Shown: positions 1-8,537 of the stretch, one piece after another | Layout: every line of letters starts with the position of its first letter | Position numbering within the stretch: position 1 is the first letter of the stretch | NCBI RefSeq assembly: GCF_003201105.1 | Contig: NZ_QICJ01000007.1 | Span: 1 to 64,000, forward strand | Reading direction: 5' to 3' | DNA length: 64,000 nt | Origin: Dyella sp. AtDHG13 | Lineage (GTDB): Bacteria > Pseudomonadota > Gammaproteobacteria > Xanthomonadales > Rhodanobacteraceae | Program-made: the position numbers and the translations under genes | Notes under the pieces: generated by a model | What the model was told of the DNA's origin: nothing | Seen by the model: only the letters and a program-made list of their open reading frames with translations | Database searches by the model: none

Positions 1-625
1 TCCAACACGGAACCTCATTCCTGCCTTTGGAGCTGATTCAAATCTCGCGCGTGTGCACATTTCGCCTCACCGTCATCCCCGCGAAAGCGGGGATCCAGCG
101 ACTTTACGCGCTGCGAGAAGGTGCAAAGACACTGGATCCCCGCTTTCGCGGGGATGACGGTGAGGGAGCCGGTGTCGCACCGGAGATTTTGAACAGGCTC
201 CAGGACAGACGCTCCGCGCCTGCCACGACGCAATGTGCCGCGCAGCGGCACGAGCCGTCGGCTCTCGCTCTTGATCTTCCGGGTCCCCGTATGAGGCGGC
301 GGGCGGGTGGAGATCAGGCCCCGCAGGGGTGCCTGGCATGGATGCCAGGCACTTTTCGTCGGGGCAGAATGCCCCGTCGAAAAGCCCGGAACCCGTCCGC
401 GTACCTATCGGGCTTCAGCCCGATAGGCGCCGATTCCGGGGGGCCCTTCTCTTTGGTTACTTTCTCTTGGGCAAACAAGAGAAAGTGACCCGGACCGCGG
501 CAGCGGTTCGGAACGCCCGCCGCGTAGGCGGCCAAATCGCGGGAGCGCCAAAAAGTGCCGATGACCTCTATGCGATAACCGACCACTACCGAAACTGGAT
601 CCCGGCCTACGCCGGGATGACGGCT
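1..625. repeat. long dispersed intergenic repeat, copy A
   Basis: This block has no credible gene. It matches 20173-20825 in the same orientation, and from about 211 to 610 the two copies differ at only about three positions that I could find by reading. The block is a chain of short hairpins: a TGCCTGGCAT/ATGCCAGGCA palindrome near 330-351, a TATCGGGCT/AGCCCGATA stem near 405-426, an arm pair around CGGGGCA/TGCCCCG near 358-382, and CTTTCTCTTG/CAAGAGAAAG near 459-487. It begins with a perfect REP-type pair. Translations across it are low-complexity artefacts. The left end is cut by the window edge. Confidence 0.85.
65..165. repeat. REP-type perfect inverted pair
   Basis: The arms 65-98 and 132-165 are exact reverse complements over 34 bp, each containing an inner CCCCGCGAAAGCGGGG hairpin, with a 33-nt spacer. 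Versions of the same unit recur at 7691, 20236, 28805, 38778 and 41912. Confidence 0.9.
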
Positions 626-651
626 CTTTTGAAGTGGCGAGGCAAGAGCGC

Positions 652-689
652 CCCCTCACCCCAACCCTCTCCCCAGCGGGGAGAGGGAG
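652..689. repeat. CCCTCACCCC/GGGGAGAGGG hairpin element
   Basis: A short CCCTCTCCCC stem with a GGGGAGAGGG partner sits behind a CCCTCACCCCAACC lead. The same element lies at 20873-20910, just past the second long repeat copy. It belongs to a common class of proteobacterial intergenic repeats. The stretch 690-897, up to the end of def, shows nothing further except a degenerate REP-like trace near 775-815. Confidence 0.6.
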
Positions 690-897
690 TCGGCTCGTGG
701 CAAGGTTGCGATAGCCGATCACTCACGAAACTGGATGACCAACTCTTCAGCTATTGAAAAGCGCTCGGCGCCCTTGCCCCTTTTGCGGGGTTCGCAGGAA
801 TGACGACTCTTTTGAAGTGATGAGGAAGGACTCATCTCCTCGCCTCTCAAGCCTCAACGACTCACCACCTGCCCCGAAGAAACCAAGACAAAAAGCG

Positions 898-1437
898 CTA
901 CTCATCCGCCCCCGGATCCATCCCCGGAAACAACACCTCGGTATACCCAAACTTGCTGAAGTCCGTGATCCGCGACGGATACAGCCGCCCGATCAGGTGA
1001 TCGCACTCATGCTGCACCACGCGGGCATGAAAACCCTCCGCCGTGCGGTCGATCAGTGCGCCCTTCGGGTCCACGCCCTGATAGCGGATCAAGGTGTAGC
1101 GGTTCACCGCGCCGCGCAGGCCTGGCACGGAGAGGCAGCCCTCCCAGCCCTCCTCCATGTCCTGCGAGAGCGGAGTGATCACCGGATTGAGCAGGATGGT
1201 GCGCGGCACGGCGGGTGCGTCCGGGTAGCGCTCGGAGCGGTCGAAGCCGAAGATCACCAGTTGCAGGTCCACGCCGATCTGCGGGGCCGCCAGGCCCACG
1301 CCGCCGGCGTCGTGCATGGTGTCGAACATGTCGGCGATCAGCGCGTCGAGCTCGACGCTGCCGATCATGGCGTCGGGTACGGGCGGGGCCACGCGCAGCA
1401 GGCGCGGGTCGCCCATCTTCAGGATTTCGCGGATCAT
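898..1437 (-). CDS. def: peptide deformylase
   Basis: Removes the formyl group from the N-terminal methionine of nascent proteins in the cytoplasm, using an active-site metal. All three family motifs are present in this 179-residue protein: [10 protein letters not shown] (residues 46-55), EGCLS with the metal ligand Cys101, and QHECDH with His143, Glu144 and His147. The length is normal for the family. The ATG is preceded by GAGG at a good distance (ACGAGGTTGGC before ATG). It is divergent from the hybrid kinase at 1732 and is not followed by fmt inside the window, so it may be a second, stand-alone deformylase; that last point is inference. A long plus-strand reading frame crossing it is the antisense shadow. 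Confidence 0.96.
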   Translation of the reverse strand: MIREILKMGDPRLLRVAPPVPDAMIGSVELDALIADMFDTMHDAGGVGLAAPQIGVDLQLVIFGFDRSERYPDAPAVPRTILLNPVITPLSQDMEEGWEGCLSVPGLRGAVNRYTLIRYQGVDPKGALIDRTAEGFHARVVQHECDHLIGRLYPSRITDFSKFGYTEVLFPGMDPGADE

Positions 1438-1731
1438 GCCAACCTCGTCAGGAGCGGGGTGCCGGACGGGCGAATATTCCCGTCCGGCAGATCGGGCGAC
1501 TTATACCAGCAACGCCGCACATCGCCGGTTAAGCCGCCGGATGATTCCATCGGCGCCCTTGCGCGACGCTGTTCACATCCTGACTGCCGCCCTCTGGGAG
1601 AATCCTCCCATTCGCTCCTGCACCGCCCCTGGGGAAATCGACGTGCCGCCATCCACGCCGCCAGCCGCCTTTTTGCGCACGGCCCTGCCGTTTGCGCGGG
1701 GCCTTGGCCATGCCAGCCGCGAGGCCGCGCG

Positions 1732-4700
1732 GTGCTGACGGCTTGGCTGCTGCAGGCGGCGCTGGCCGTGTCCACGCCGGCCACGGCGTGGGCGGAGCCG
1801 GGCTTCCGCAACTACGACATGCCCGAAGGGCTGCCCAGCAGCAATATCGACGGGCTGGCGATCGACCACGACGGCTACCTGTGGATTTCCACCGAATCAG
1901 GGCTGGTGCGCTACGGCAGCGGCAGCTTCAAGGTCTGGCGGCACGATCCGCGCGATCCGGCCTCGATGTCGTCCGTCGCCCTCGCCACGCTGTACGTGGA
2001 CCCGATGGGCCGGCTGTGGGGCGGCGGCCAGGAGGGCCTGCTGCGCTACGACCCGGTGCATGACAACTTCCAGCATTGGCGCCACGACCCGGCCGACCCC
2101 GCCTCGCCCGGCAGCGACGACGTCACGGCGATCGCACAGAGCCCGAACGGTGGCCCCTTGTGGGTTGGCCATTTCGATGTGGGCGTCGACCGCCTGCACA
2201 AGGACGGCCGCGGCTTCGATCACATCCGCAGCAACCCGGCCGACCCCGATAGCCTAGTCTCGGACGTCGTCTATTCGCTGCTGGCCGACCCTGACGGCAG
2301 CGTGTGGGTGGGCGCGCGCGGCGGCGTGGATCACATCCTGCCGGACGGCCGCATCCAGCACGTGCCGATCGAGCGGCCCGACGATGCCTATCGCGACAAG
2401 CCGCTGCGTCCGTTCCGGCTGCGGCGCGAGGGCGACATGCTGATGATGTCCACGAACTTCGGGCTCTATGGCCTGGGTTCCAGCGGCGTGGCGAGGCTGG
2501 TGGCGCCGGATCAGCTGCCGCGGCAGAGCGTGTTCGCCACCGCCACCGACCACAAGGGTCAATTGTGGGTGGCGACCAATATCGGGCTGTACCTGCGCCA
2601 TGCGGATGGCCGCTTCCAGCACGTGCAGTCGCAGCCGCTGCTGCGGCACGGGCTGCCCGATACCGACGTCAACGACATGGTGGTCGACCACGAGGGCGGC
2701 CTGTGGGCCGGCACCCTGAACGGGCTGAGCTATCTGCCGCCGGACTGGAGCGATATGCGCTTCTTCACGCATATTCCGGAGAGTCCCGACAGCCTCGGCC
2801 CCGGCTACTACAGCGCCGTGGCCGCCAGCGGCGACGACCACCTGTGGGTGGGCGTGAAGAACGGCGCGCTGGACCGGCTGGACCTCGCCACCGGTAAGGC
2901 CGAGCACATCCCCTTCAGCATGCCGCTGGGCCGCGACATCTACAGCATGGCCGAGGACGCGCGGGGCCGCCTGTGGTTCGGCTCGATGGACGGCACCTAC
3001 ATCTACGACCACGGCAAGCTCACCGAAGTCCCCGTGCATCGGCCCGAGCGCATCGAGTTCGGCGACGACGGCACGGCGTATTTCCAGAACGAGGACGGCG
3101 TGATCGTGCTGGACCCCAACGGCAAGCCCGTGCGGCCGCTGCTGTTCGAGGCCAAGGCCGGCGAGGCCGGCGTCAACGACATGCGCTGGTACGACCACGC
3201 CCTGTGGATCGCCACCAACCTGGGCATGCTGCGCTGGGTGCCGGGCGATGCGCAGGCGCGCTTTGTCGAGGGCGTGCAGCGGGGCGCGGCGACCCAGGTC
3301 GACCTGCGCGATCGCCAGCTGTGGGTGCTCGACGGCGAGAACCTCAACCACTACCAGCTGGACGGTGGCCAGGCGAAGCGCCTGGGCAACTACCCGCTGT
3401 ACCTGCAGCACCCGGTCTCCGACATGCTCAGCATCCGCGGGGACAAGGCGGGCCGCGTGTGGTTCTTCGCGCGCAGCGGCTTGTGGCGTTACGACACGCG
3501 CACCGGCAAGGTGCGCGAGTTCGGGCTGGACCAGGGCCTGGTCGAGGGGCAGTTCACCAACGTCCGCATTGCCGACACGCCGGACGGCCACGTCTACGCG
3601 GCCACCAAGGGCGGCGTGGTCGGCTTCGCGCCCGACGACATCAACGAATCGGCGCGCACGCCGCACGTGATCCTCGAAAGCGTGACCGTGCGGCGCGGCG
3701 ACCGCGTGGAGAATCTCGGCGAAACCGGCGGCACCTGGAACCTGGCCTGGGACGATCGCGAGTTCACCGTCACCGCGCGCGCGATCTCCTACATCGCCCC
3801 CGAGCGCAACACCTATCGCTTCCGCCTCGACGACCTCGACAAGGGCTGGGTCAACACCGGCCACCGCGCCGATCGCAGCTTCACCCAGCTGCCCAGCGGT
3901 GATTACGAACTGCGCGTACAGGCGGCGGGCCCGGATGGCCTCTGGGGCGAGCTGCCCGAACCGCTGCATGTGCATGTCGATACGGCGCCGTGGCTGCGCT
4001 GGTGGGCGTGGCTGACCTATGCGCTGCTGATCGGCCTGGTCCTCACCGCCGTGCTGCTCGCGCTGCGTCGCCGCCAGCGCCAGCGCATGCAGCTGGAACT
4101 GGTCACGCAGCAACATCGCCTGGCGCAGACCGCGAGCGAAGCGAAGACGCGCTTCCTCGCCGAGCTGGGCCACGAGATCCGCACGCCGATGACCGGCGTG
4201 CTCGGCATGGCGGAGTTGTTGCTGAGCCGTCCGCTGGGCTCGACCGAAAAGCACTACGTGCAGACCATCCAGCGCTCCGGCGAAGTGCTGCTGACCCTGG
4301 TCAACGATGCGCTGGACCTGGCGCGCATCGAAGCCGGCCGCCTGCAGCTCACGCCGGCGCCGTTCGATCCGCGCTCGCTGCTGCGCGACGTGGCCGAACT
4401 GCAGCGCGGCCGCGCCGTGAACAAGGGGCTGGCGCTGCGCGTGGAGGTCGCCGACGACGTGCCATCGCAAGTGCTGGGCGACGCGGTGCGCATCAAGCAG
4501 ATTCTGCTCAACCTGAGCGGCAACGCGCTGAAGTTCACCGAACACGGCGAAGTGCGGCTGGCCCTGGACATGTCCTCAGGGATGCTGCGCTACACCGTGA
4601 GCGATACCGGCCCCGGCATCTCGGCCGCCGACCAGGCGCGCCTGTTCAAGCGCTTCGAGCAGCTGGACAGCCCGCAGCGCGGCTCCGGCAGCGGCCTGGG

Positions 4701-5241
4701 CCTGGCCATCTGCCGCGAGCTCACCGCCCTCATGGGTGGCCAGATCAGCCTGGAGTCCACCCTGGGCAAGGGCAGCACGTTCCGGGTGGAACTGCCCTTG
4801 CCGGCCGTGGAGGGCCACGTGGACATGCCATCGGCCGACGCCACGGCGGTGAGCGGCCCCAGCCTGCAGCTGTTGCTGCTGGAAGACGACCTGACGGTGG
4901 CGGCCGTGATCACCGGCCTGCTCGAAGCCCAGGGCCACCGGATCGACCACGTGCCCAACGGCCTGCGCGCGCTGCAGGCGATGGAACACCAGTTGTACGA
5001 CGCCGCCCTGGTGGACCTGGACCTGCCCGGCGTCGACGGCTTCAAGTGGGCGCGCCTGGTGCGCTCGCGCGAGCAGGAGGGCGAGCATCTGCCGATGATC
5101 GCCATCACCGCGCGCTCCGGCGGCGACGAAGAAGCGCGGGCGCGCGAGGCCGGCATGGACGGCTTCCTGCGCAAGCCCTTGCATGGCGACCAGCTGGCCA
5201 AGGCGCTGGCCGCGGCCGTACGCCCGCCGCAACCGGCCTGA
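1732..5241 (+). CDS. hybrid sensor histidine kinase with two-component beta-propeller sensor
   Basis: A membrane hybrid kinase of about 1169 residues. A signal-like hydrophobic start (LTAWLLQAALAVS...AWA) leads into a long periplasmic Reg_prop/propeller region (about residues 25-670, repeated DGxLWxGT-type blades), a Y_Y_Y domain (about 675-740) and one membrane helix near 755-779. The cytoplasmic part has a HisKA H-box HEIRTP (His814), N-box NLSGNALKF, G-boxes DTGPG and GSGLGLA, and a C-terminal receiver with acceptor Asp1095 (VDLDLPG). There is no AraC output domain, unlike classical HTCS regulators. The frame is open far upstream across def, so the start is uncertain. I chose GTG 1732 because GAGG at 1721-1724 precedes it and the signal peptide begins there. 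cstA follows by 141 nt. A close paralogue lies at 28990-32571. The ligand is unknown. Confidence 0.88.
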   Translation: MLTAWLLQAALAVSTPATAWAEPGFRNYDMPEGLPSSNIDGLAIDHDGYLWISTESGLVRYGSGSFKVWRHDPRDPASMSSVALATLYVDPMGRLWGGGQEGLLRYDPVHDNFQHWRHDPADPASPGSDDVTAIAQSPNGGPLWVGHFDVGVDRLHKDGRGFDHIRSNPADPDSLVSDVVYSLLADPDGSVWVGARGGVDHILPDGRIQHVPIERPDDAYRDKPLRPFRLRREGDMLMMSTNFGLYGLGSSGVARLVAPDQLPRQSVFATATDHKGQLWVATNIGLYLRHADGRFQHVQSQPLLRHGLPDTDVNDMVVDHEGGLWAGTLNGLSYLPPDWSDMRFFTHIPESPDSLGPGYYSAVAASGDDHLWVGVKNGALDRLDLATGKAEHIPFSMPLGRDIYSMAEDARGRLWFGSMDGTYIYDHGKLTEVPVHRPERIEFGDDGTAYFQNEDGVIVLDPNGKPVRPLLFEAKAGEAGVNDMRWYDHALWIATNLGMLRWVPGDAQARFVEGVQRGAATQVDLRDRQLWVLDGENLNHYQLDGGQAKRLGNYPLYLQHPVSDMLSIRGDKAGRVWFFARSGLWRYDTRTGKVREFGLDQGLVEGQFTNVRIADTPDGHVYAATKGGVVGFAPDDINESARTPHVILESVTVRRGDRVENLGETGGTWNLAWDDREFTVTARAISYIAPERNTYRFRLDDLDKGWVNTGHRADRSFTQLPSGDYELRVQAAGPDGLWGELPEPLHVHVDTAPWLRWWAWLTYALLIGLVLTAVLLALRRRQRQRMQLELVTQQHRLAQTASEAKTRFLAELGHEIRTPMTGVLGMAELLLSRPLGSTEKHYVQTIQRSGEVLLTLVNDALDLARIEAGRLQLTPAPFDPRSLLRDVAELQRGRAVNKGLALRVEVADDVPSQVLGDAVRIKQILLNLSGNALKFTEHGEVRLALDMSSGMLRYTVSDTGPGISAADQARLFKRFEQLDSPQRGSGSGLGLAICRELTALMGGQISLESTLGKGSTFRVELPLPAVEGHVDMPSADATAVSGPSLQLLLLEDDLTVAAVITGLLEAQGHRIDHVPNGLRALQAMEHQLYDAALVDLDLPGVDGFKWARLVRSREQEGEHLPMIAITARSGGDEEARAREAGMDGFLRKPLHGDQLAKALAAAVRPPQPA

Positions 5242-5280
5242 GCGGCGCGCATCGCCGCATTGCAGCACGGGCGCGCGCCA

Positions 5281-5308
5281 CGCGCATTCGACCAATAGCT
5301 AATGCGCG
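5281..5308. other. inverted repeat in cstA leader
   Basis: CGCGCATT at 5281-5288 and AATGCGCG at 5301-5308 form an 8-bp inverted repeat with a 12-nt loop, in the 141-nt gap between the hybrid kinase and cstA. There is no T-run, so it is not a canonical terminator; it could be an operator or an RNA hairpin. Confidence 0.4.
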
Positions 5309-5382
5309 CGGGTCCACAATGGCGTTGACCCCCGCCGCGGGGCGGACGACTCTTGAGAGGGATCTCCCAGGAGCCAACGCGA

Positions 5383-7458
5383 ATGTCTACTGTCGTCGTC
5401 AAACCAAGCCCCGCGGGAAAGATCCTGTGGGCCGCCATCGCCATCGTCGGCGCCTGGTGTCTGGGCGTGGTCGCGCTGCGCCGTGGTGAACCGATCAACG
5501 CCATCTGGCTGGTGGCCGCGGCCATCGCGGTGTTCGTGATCGGCTATCGCTTCTACGGCAAGTTCATCAACGACAGAGTGCTGCGCATGGACCCCAGCCG
5601 GGCCACGCCGGCCGTGTTGCGCAACGACGGCCTGGACTACGTGCCGACCGACAAGTGGGTGGTGTTCGGCCACCACTTCGCCGCCATCGCCGGCGCAGGC
5701 CCGCTGGTGGGCCCCGTGCTCGCGGCGCAGATGGGTTATCTGCCCGGCACCTTGTGGATCCTGTTCGGCGTGGTGTTCGCCGGCGCGGTGCAGGACTTCA
5801 TGATTCTTGGCCTCTCGGTGCGCCGCGACGGCCGCTCGCTCGGCAACATGCTGCGCGACGAGCTGGGCCCGGTGGCCGGCGTGGTCGCCATGTTCGGCGT
5901 GCTGGTGCTGATGATGATCGTGCTGGCGGTGCTCGCGCTGGTGGTGGTCAAGGCACTGACGCACAGCCCCTGGGGCACCTTCACCGTGGCGGCGACGATC
6001 CCGATCGCGCTGCTGATGGGCGTCTATCTGCGCTGGCTGCGGCCGGGGCGGATTCTGGAGGTGTCGATCATCGGCCTGATCCTGCTGCTCGCCTCGATCT
6101 GGTTCGGCTCGCACGTCGCCGCCTCGCCGACGTGGTCCGCGGTGTTCGACTTTGATGCCAAGGCGTTGGCCTGGCTGCTGATCGCCTACGGTTTCTGCGC
6201 CTCGGTGCTGCCGGTGTGGCTGCTGCTCGCGCCGCGCGATTACCTCAGCACCTTCCTCAAGATCGGCACCATCCTGCTGCTGGCGCTGGCCATCTTCCTC
6301 GCCGCGCCGACGCTGCAGATGCCGGCGGTGACCAAGTTCATCGACGGCACCGGCCCGGTGTTCCAGGGCAACCTGTTCCCGTTCCTGTTCATCACCATCG
6401 CCTGCGGCGCGGTGTCGGGCTGGCATTCGATCATCGCCTCGGGCACCACGCCCAAGCTCATCGCCAATGAAGGCGAGGCGCGCATGATCGGCTACGGCGG
6501 CATGCTGATGGAGGCCTTCGTGGCCATCATGGCGCTGGTCGCGGCGGCCTCGCTGCATCCGGGCGTGTACTTCGCGATGAATTCGCCCGGCGCGCTGATC
6601 GGCACCACGGCGGAACATGCCGCCACCGTCATCAGCCAATGGGGCTTCGTGGTGACGCCGGACGAACTGCTCAACACCGCGCAGAACATCGGCGAGAAGA
6701 GCATCCTCAGCCGCGCCGGTGGCGCGCCGACGCTGGCGGTAGGCATGGCCCAGCTGCTGCACGGCATCATCCCGGGCGAAGGCATGATGGCGTTCTGGTA
6801 CCACTACGCCATCCTGTTCGAAGCGCTGTTCATCCTGACCACGGTGGATGCCGGCACGCGCGTGGGTCGCTTCATGATCCAGGAGATCGCCGGCCTCATC
6901 CACAAGCCGCTGCAGCACACCGAGTCGTGGACAGGCAATCTGCTCGCCACCGCGATCTGCGTGGGGCTGTGGGGCTACTTCCTGTACCAGGGCGCGGTCG
7001 ATCCGCTCGGCGGCATCAATACCTTGTGGCCGCTGTTCGGCATCGCCAACCAGATGCTGGCGGCCGTGGCGCTGATGCTGGCCACCGTGGTCACGGTGAA
7101 GCTCAAGCGCGAACGCTACGTGCTGGTACCGGGCATTCCGGCGATCTGGCTGGTGGTGTGCACACTCACCGCGGGCTGGGAAAAGCTCACCGGCCCGATC
7201 AGCTTCACCGCCGCCGCGCAGAAGTACGCGCAGGCCGCTGCCGACGGCAAGCTGCTGGCGCCGGCCAAGTCGGTGGAGGAGATGCAGCGCATCGTCACCA
7301 ACAACTATGTCGACGCCGCGCTGACCGGCATCTTCATGCTGCTGATCCTGACCATGCTGGGCTTCGCCATCCGCGCGATCGTCAAGGCATGGGGCATCAA
7401 CCATCCCACCGCGCACGAAGAGCCGTACGTGGCGCTGGGCACCGTGAGCACCCACTGA
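5383..7458 (+). CDS. cstA: carbon starvation protein CstA, pyruvate transporter family
   Basis: A polytopic inner-membrane protein of 691 residues from the CstA family, whose characterised members (E. coli CstA and BtsT) import pyruvate by proton symport. Family hallmarks seen are the GxxVGPVLAAQMGYLPGTLW block and QDFMILGLSVRRDGRSLG in the N-terminal third, followed by many hydrophobic segments. The reading frame opens earlier, but ATG 5383 is preferred because CAGGAG (5368-5373) stands 9 nt before it. The YbdD-type partner follows directly. An upstream hybrid kinase in the same direction invites the idea of substrate sensing, which is only inference. Confidence 0.95.
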   Translation: MSTVVVKPSPAGKILWAAIAIVGAWCLGVVALRRGEPINAIWLVAAAIAVFVIGYRFYGKFINDRVLRMDPSRATPAVLRNDGLDYVPTDKWVVFGHHFAAIAGAGPLVGPVLAAQMGYLPGTLWILFGVVFAGAVQDFMILGLSVRRDGRSLGNMLRDELGPVAGVVAMFGVLVLMMIVLAVLALVVVKALTHSPWGTFTVAATIPIALLMGVYLRWLRPGRILEVSIIGLILLLASIWFGSHVAASPTWSAVFDFDAKALAWLLIAYGFCASVLPVWLLLAPRDYLSTFLKIGTILLLALAIFLAAPTLQMPAVTKFIDGTGPVFQGNLFPFLFITIACGAVSGWHSIIASGTTPKLIANEGEARMIGYGGMLMEAFVAIMALVAAASLHPGVYFAMNSPGALIGTTAEHAATVISQWGFVVTPDELLNTAQNIGEKSILSRAGGAPTLAVGMAQLLHGIIPGEGMMAFWYHYAILFEALFILTTVDAGTRVGRFMIQEIAGLIHKPLQHTESWTGNLLATAICVGLWGYFLYQGAVDPLGGINTLWPLFGIANQMLAAVALMLATVVTVKLKRERYVLVPGIPAIWLVVCTLTAGWEKLTGPISFTAAAQKYAQAAADGKLLAPAKSVEEMQRIVTNNYVDAALTGIFMLLILTMLGFAIRAIVKAWGINHPTAHEEPYVALGTVSTH

Positions 7459-7468
7459 GGGCATGAGC

Positions 7469-7663
7469 ATGAACGCAAGGCTGCAGGCGATCCGGAAGTG
7501 GGCGGTGCAGACCGCCCGCCTCTGCTGCGGCGTTCCCGATTACGACGTGTACGTGAAGCATCTGCGCGAGCACCACCCCGAGCGCCCGGTGCCCAGCTAC
7601 AAGGAGTTCTTCAGGGAACGCCAGATCGCCCGCTACAAGGGGACGGGTGGGCGCTGCTGCTGA
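7469..7663 (+). CDS. ybdD: YbdD/YjiX family small protein (DUF466), CstA partner
   Basis: A 64-residue soluble protein with the family signature: a conserved CCGVPDYDVYVKHLR block, PSYKEFFRERQIARY in the middle and a C-terminal GGRCC. In E. coli the equivalent YjiX/YbdD is needed for full activity of the pyruvate transporters BtsT and CstA. Two ATGs are in frame, at 7463 and 7469; GAGG at 7457-7460 is only 2 nt from the first but 8 nt from the second, so I start at 7469. It lies within 10 nt of cstA, so the two are surely cotranscribed and probably coupled. Confidence 0.93.
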   Translation: MNARLQAIRKWAVQTARLCCGVPDYDVYVKHLREHHPERPVPSYKEFFRERQIARYKGTGGRCC

Positions 7664-7690
7664 AAAGCTGCTGCCGAAACCCTCTATGGT

Positions 7691-7828
7691 CCCTCACCGT
7701 CGTCCCCGCGAAGGCGGGAGGCGCTTCATCAACAGCCGAAGGCTGGTCATCCAGTGCCTTTCTGGGTCCCCTCGGCCAGAGCCTTAAAGTCGCTGGATCC
7801 CCGCTTTCGCGGGGATGACGGTGAGGGG
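7691..7828. repeat. REP-type inverted pair, diverged
   Basis: The left unit (from 7691, CCCTCACCGTCGTCCCCGCG) is degraded and followed by a GGCGCTT-CATCAACAGCCG insertion-like stretch. The right unit (7793-7828) is intact, with CCCCGCTTTCGCGGGG. The copy at 20236-20368 carries the same insertion-like stretch. Confidence 0.75.
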
Positions 7829-7859
7829 AATTGAAGCGTTACGGCGGACTCCCGCCCCT

Positions 7860-7930
7860 GGGCGGTGGCATCGGCTTAATAGCCGAACTGCCCAAAGGTC
7901 ATGCCCCACGGCATGGCCTTTGTTGTTTCT
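7860..7930 (+). ncRNA. candidate structured small RNA or 3'-UTR with intrinsic terminator
   Basis: Two adjacent stems are visible. Hairpin 1: GGGCGGT (7860-7866) pairs with ACTGCCC (7887-7893) with one G-U, and inside it CGGCT (7872-7876) pairs with AGCCG (7881-7885) around a TAAT loop. Hairpin 2: AAAGGTCATGCC (7894-7905) pairs with GGCATGGCCTTT (7910-7921) around CCAC, followed by the T-rich GTTGTTTCT. This looks like a terminated structured RNA, either the 3' end of the cstA-ybdD transcript or an independent RNA. No convincing promoter was seen next to it, and I recognise no Rfam family. Confidence 0.45.
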
Positions 7931-8018
7931 GAACAACGTGCCATGCCTTAGGCTGTGGGTTCCCCAGGGCTTCATCATCCCGCGGCGATCATGGCCGCTC
8001 GTCACCCCGCGACTTCCG

Positions 8019-8534
8019 ATGACCGAACACCATCACCACCCGCACTTGCAGCCCTCCTCGGAGATCGAGGCCCAGCACAGCCTGGGCTTGCGCATCATCG
8101 CCATCTACAAGGCGGTGAAGACGGTCTGCCTGATCCTGGTGGCGGCGTTCGCCTTCCATCTGGACCGCGAGCAGAACTTCGAAAAGCTGGTGCACTGGCT
8201 GGAACACCTGTCGCTGACCGACAGCAACGGCCTGCGCTGGCGACTGGTGGAACTGCTGCAATCGCTGGGCCCGAGCAAGTTCGTCGCCATCGGCCTAGTG
8301 GCGCTCGCGTATGCGGCCATCTTCGCCACCGAAGGCACGGGCCTGTGGCTGCGCAAGCACTGGGCCGAATGGTTCACGGTGATCGCCACCGGCTCGCTGA
8401 TTCCGCTGGAGCTCTACGAGACCGTGCACAAGTTTGGATGGCTCAAGCTGGGCGCGCTGGTCGCCAACGTGGCCATCGTGATCTACCTGGTACGCATCGC
8501 GATGCAGCCGCATCCACCCAAGCGCAAGGACTGA
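8019..8534 (+). CDS. DUF2127 family membrane protein
   Basis: A 171-residue inner-membrane protein. The N-terminus is short and His-rich (MTEHHHHPH), then come four hydrophobic segments: about 28-46 (AVKTVCLILVAAFAF), 85-105 (FVAIGLVALAYAAIFA), 116-136 and 143-160. GLRIIAIYKAVKT near residue 25 and the GTGLWLRKHWAEWFT loop are typical of DUF2127 proteins, whose function is not established. The reading frame is open upstream through repeat DNA, so I take ATG 8019, where normal coding begins. It stands alone, convergent with the EamA gene. Confidence 0.85.
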   Translation: MTEHHHHPHLQPSSEIEAQHSLGLRIIAIYKAVKTVCLILVAAFAFHLDREQNFEKLVHWLEHLSLTDSNGLRWRLVELLQSLGPSKFVAIGLVALAYAAIFATEGTGLWLRKHWAEWFTVIATGSLIPLELYETVHKFGWLKLGALVANVAIVIYLVRIAMQPHPPKRKD

Positions 8535-8537
8535 ACC

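Larger units (their letters stand above)
7664..8018. other. gene-free gap: REP pair, candidate small RNA, leader
   Basis: This 355-nt gap holds a diverged REP-type pair (7691-7828), then a two-hairpin structure ending in a terminator-like stem (7860-7921), then about 100 nt before the DUF2127 gene in which I see nothing. The ORFs crossing it are repeat translations. Confidence 0.7.

Noticed and set aside
65-165. CRISPR-like spacing of repeated units
   Set aside because: Only two units per site, inverted to each other and not direct repeats with unique spacers; no cas genes.
329-757. Small ORFs in the repeat block (and their twins at 20390-20838)
   Set aside because: Translations of repeat DNA present identically at two loci; a common source of false hypothetical proteins.
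754-1731. Upstream extension of the hybrid kinase reading frame across def
   Set aside because: It is antisense to the clearly real deformylase and has no similarity or usable signal; the real protein begins near 1732.
2254-4545. 763-codon minus-strand ORF inside the first kinase
   Set aside because: Typical GC-rich shadow of the sense gene: Arg/Ala/His-rich, no domains.
5299-7470. 723-codon minus-strand ORF opposite cstA
   Set aside because: Mirror of a membrane protein gene; composition is hydrophilic His/Gln/Arg-rich without motifs.
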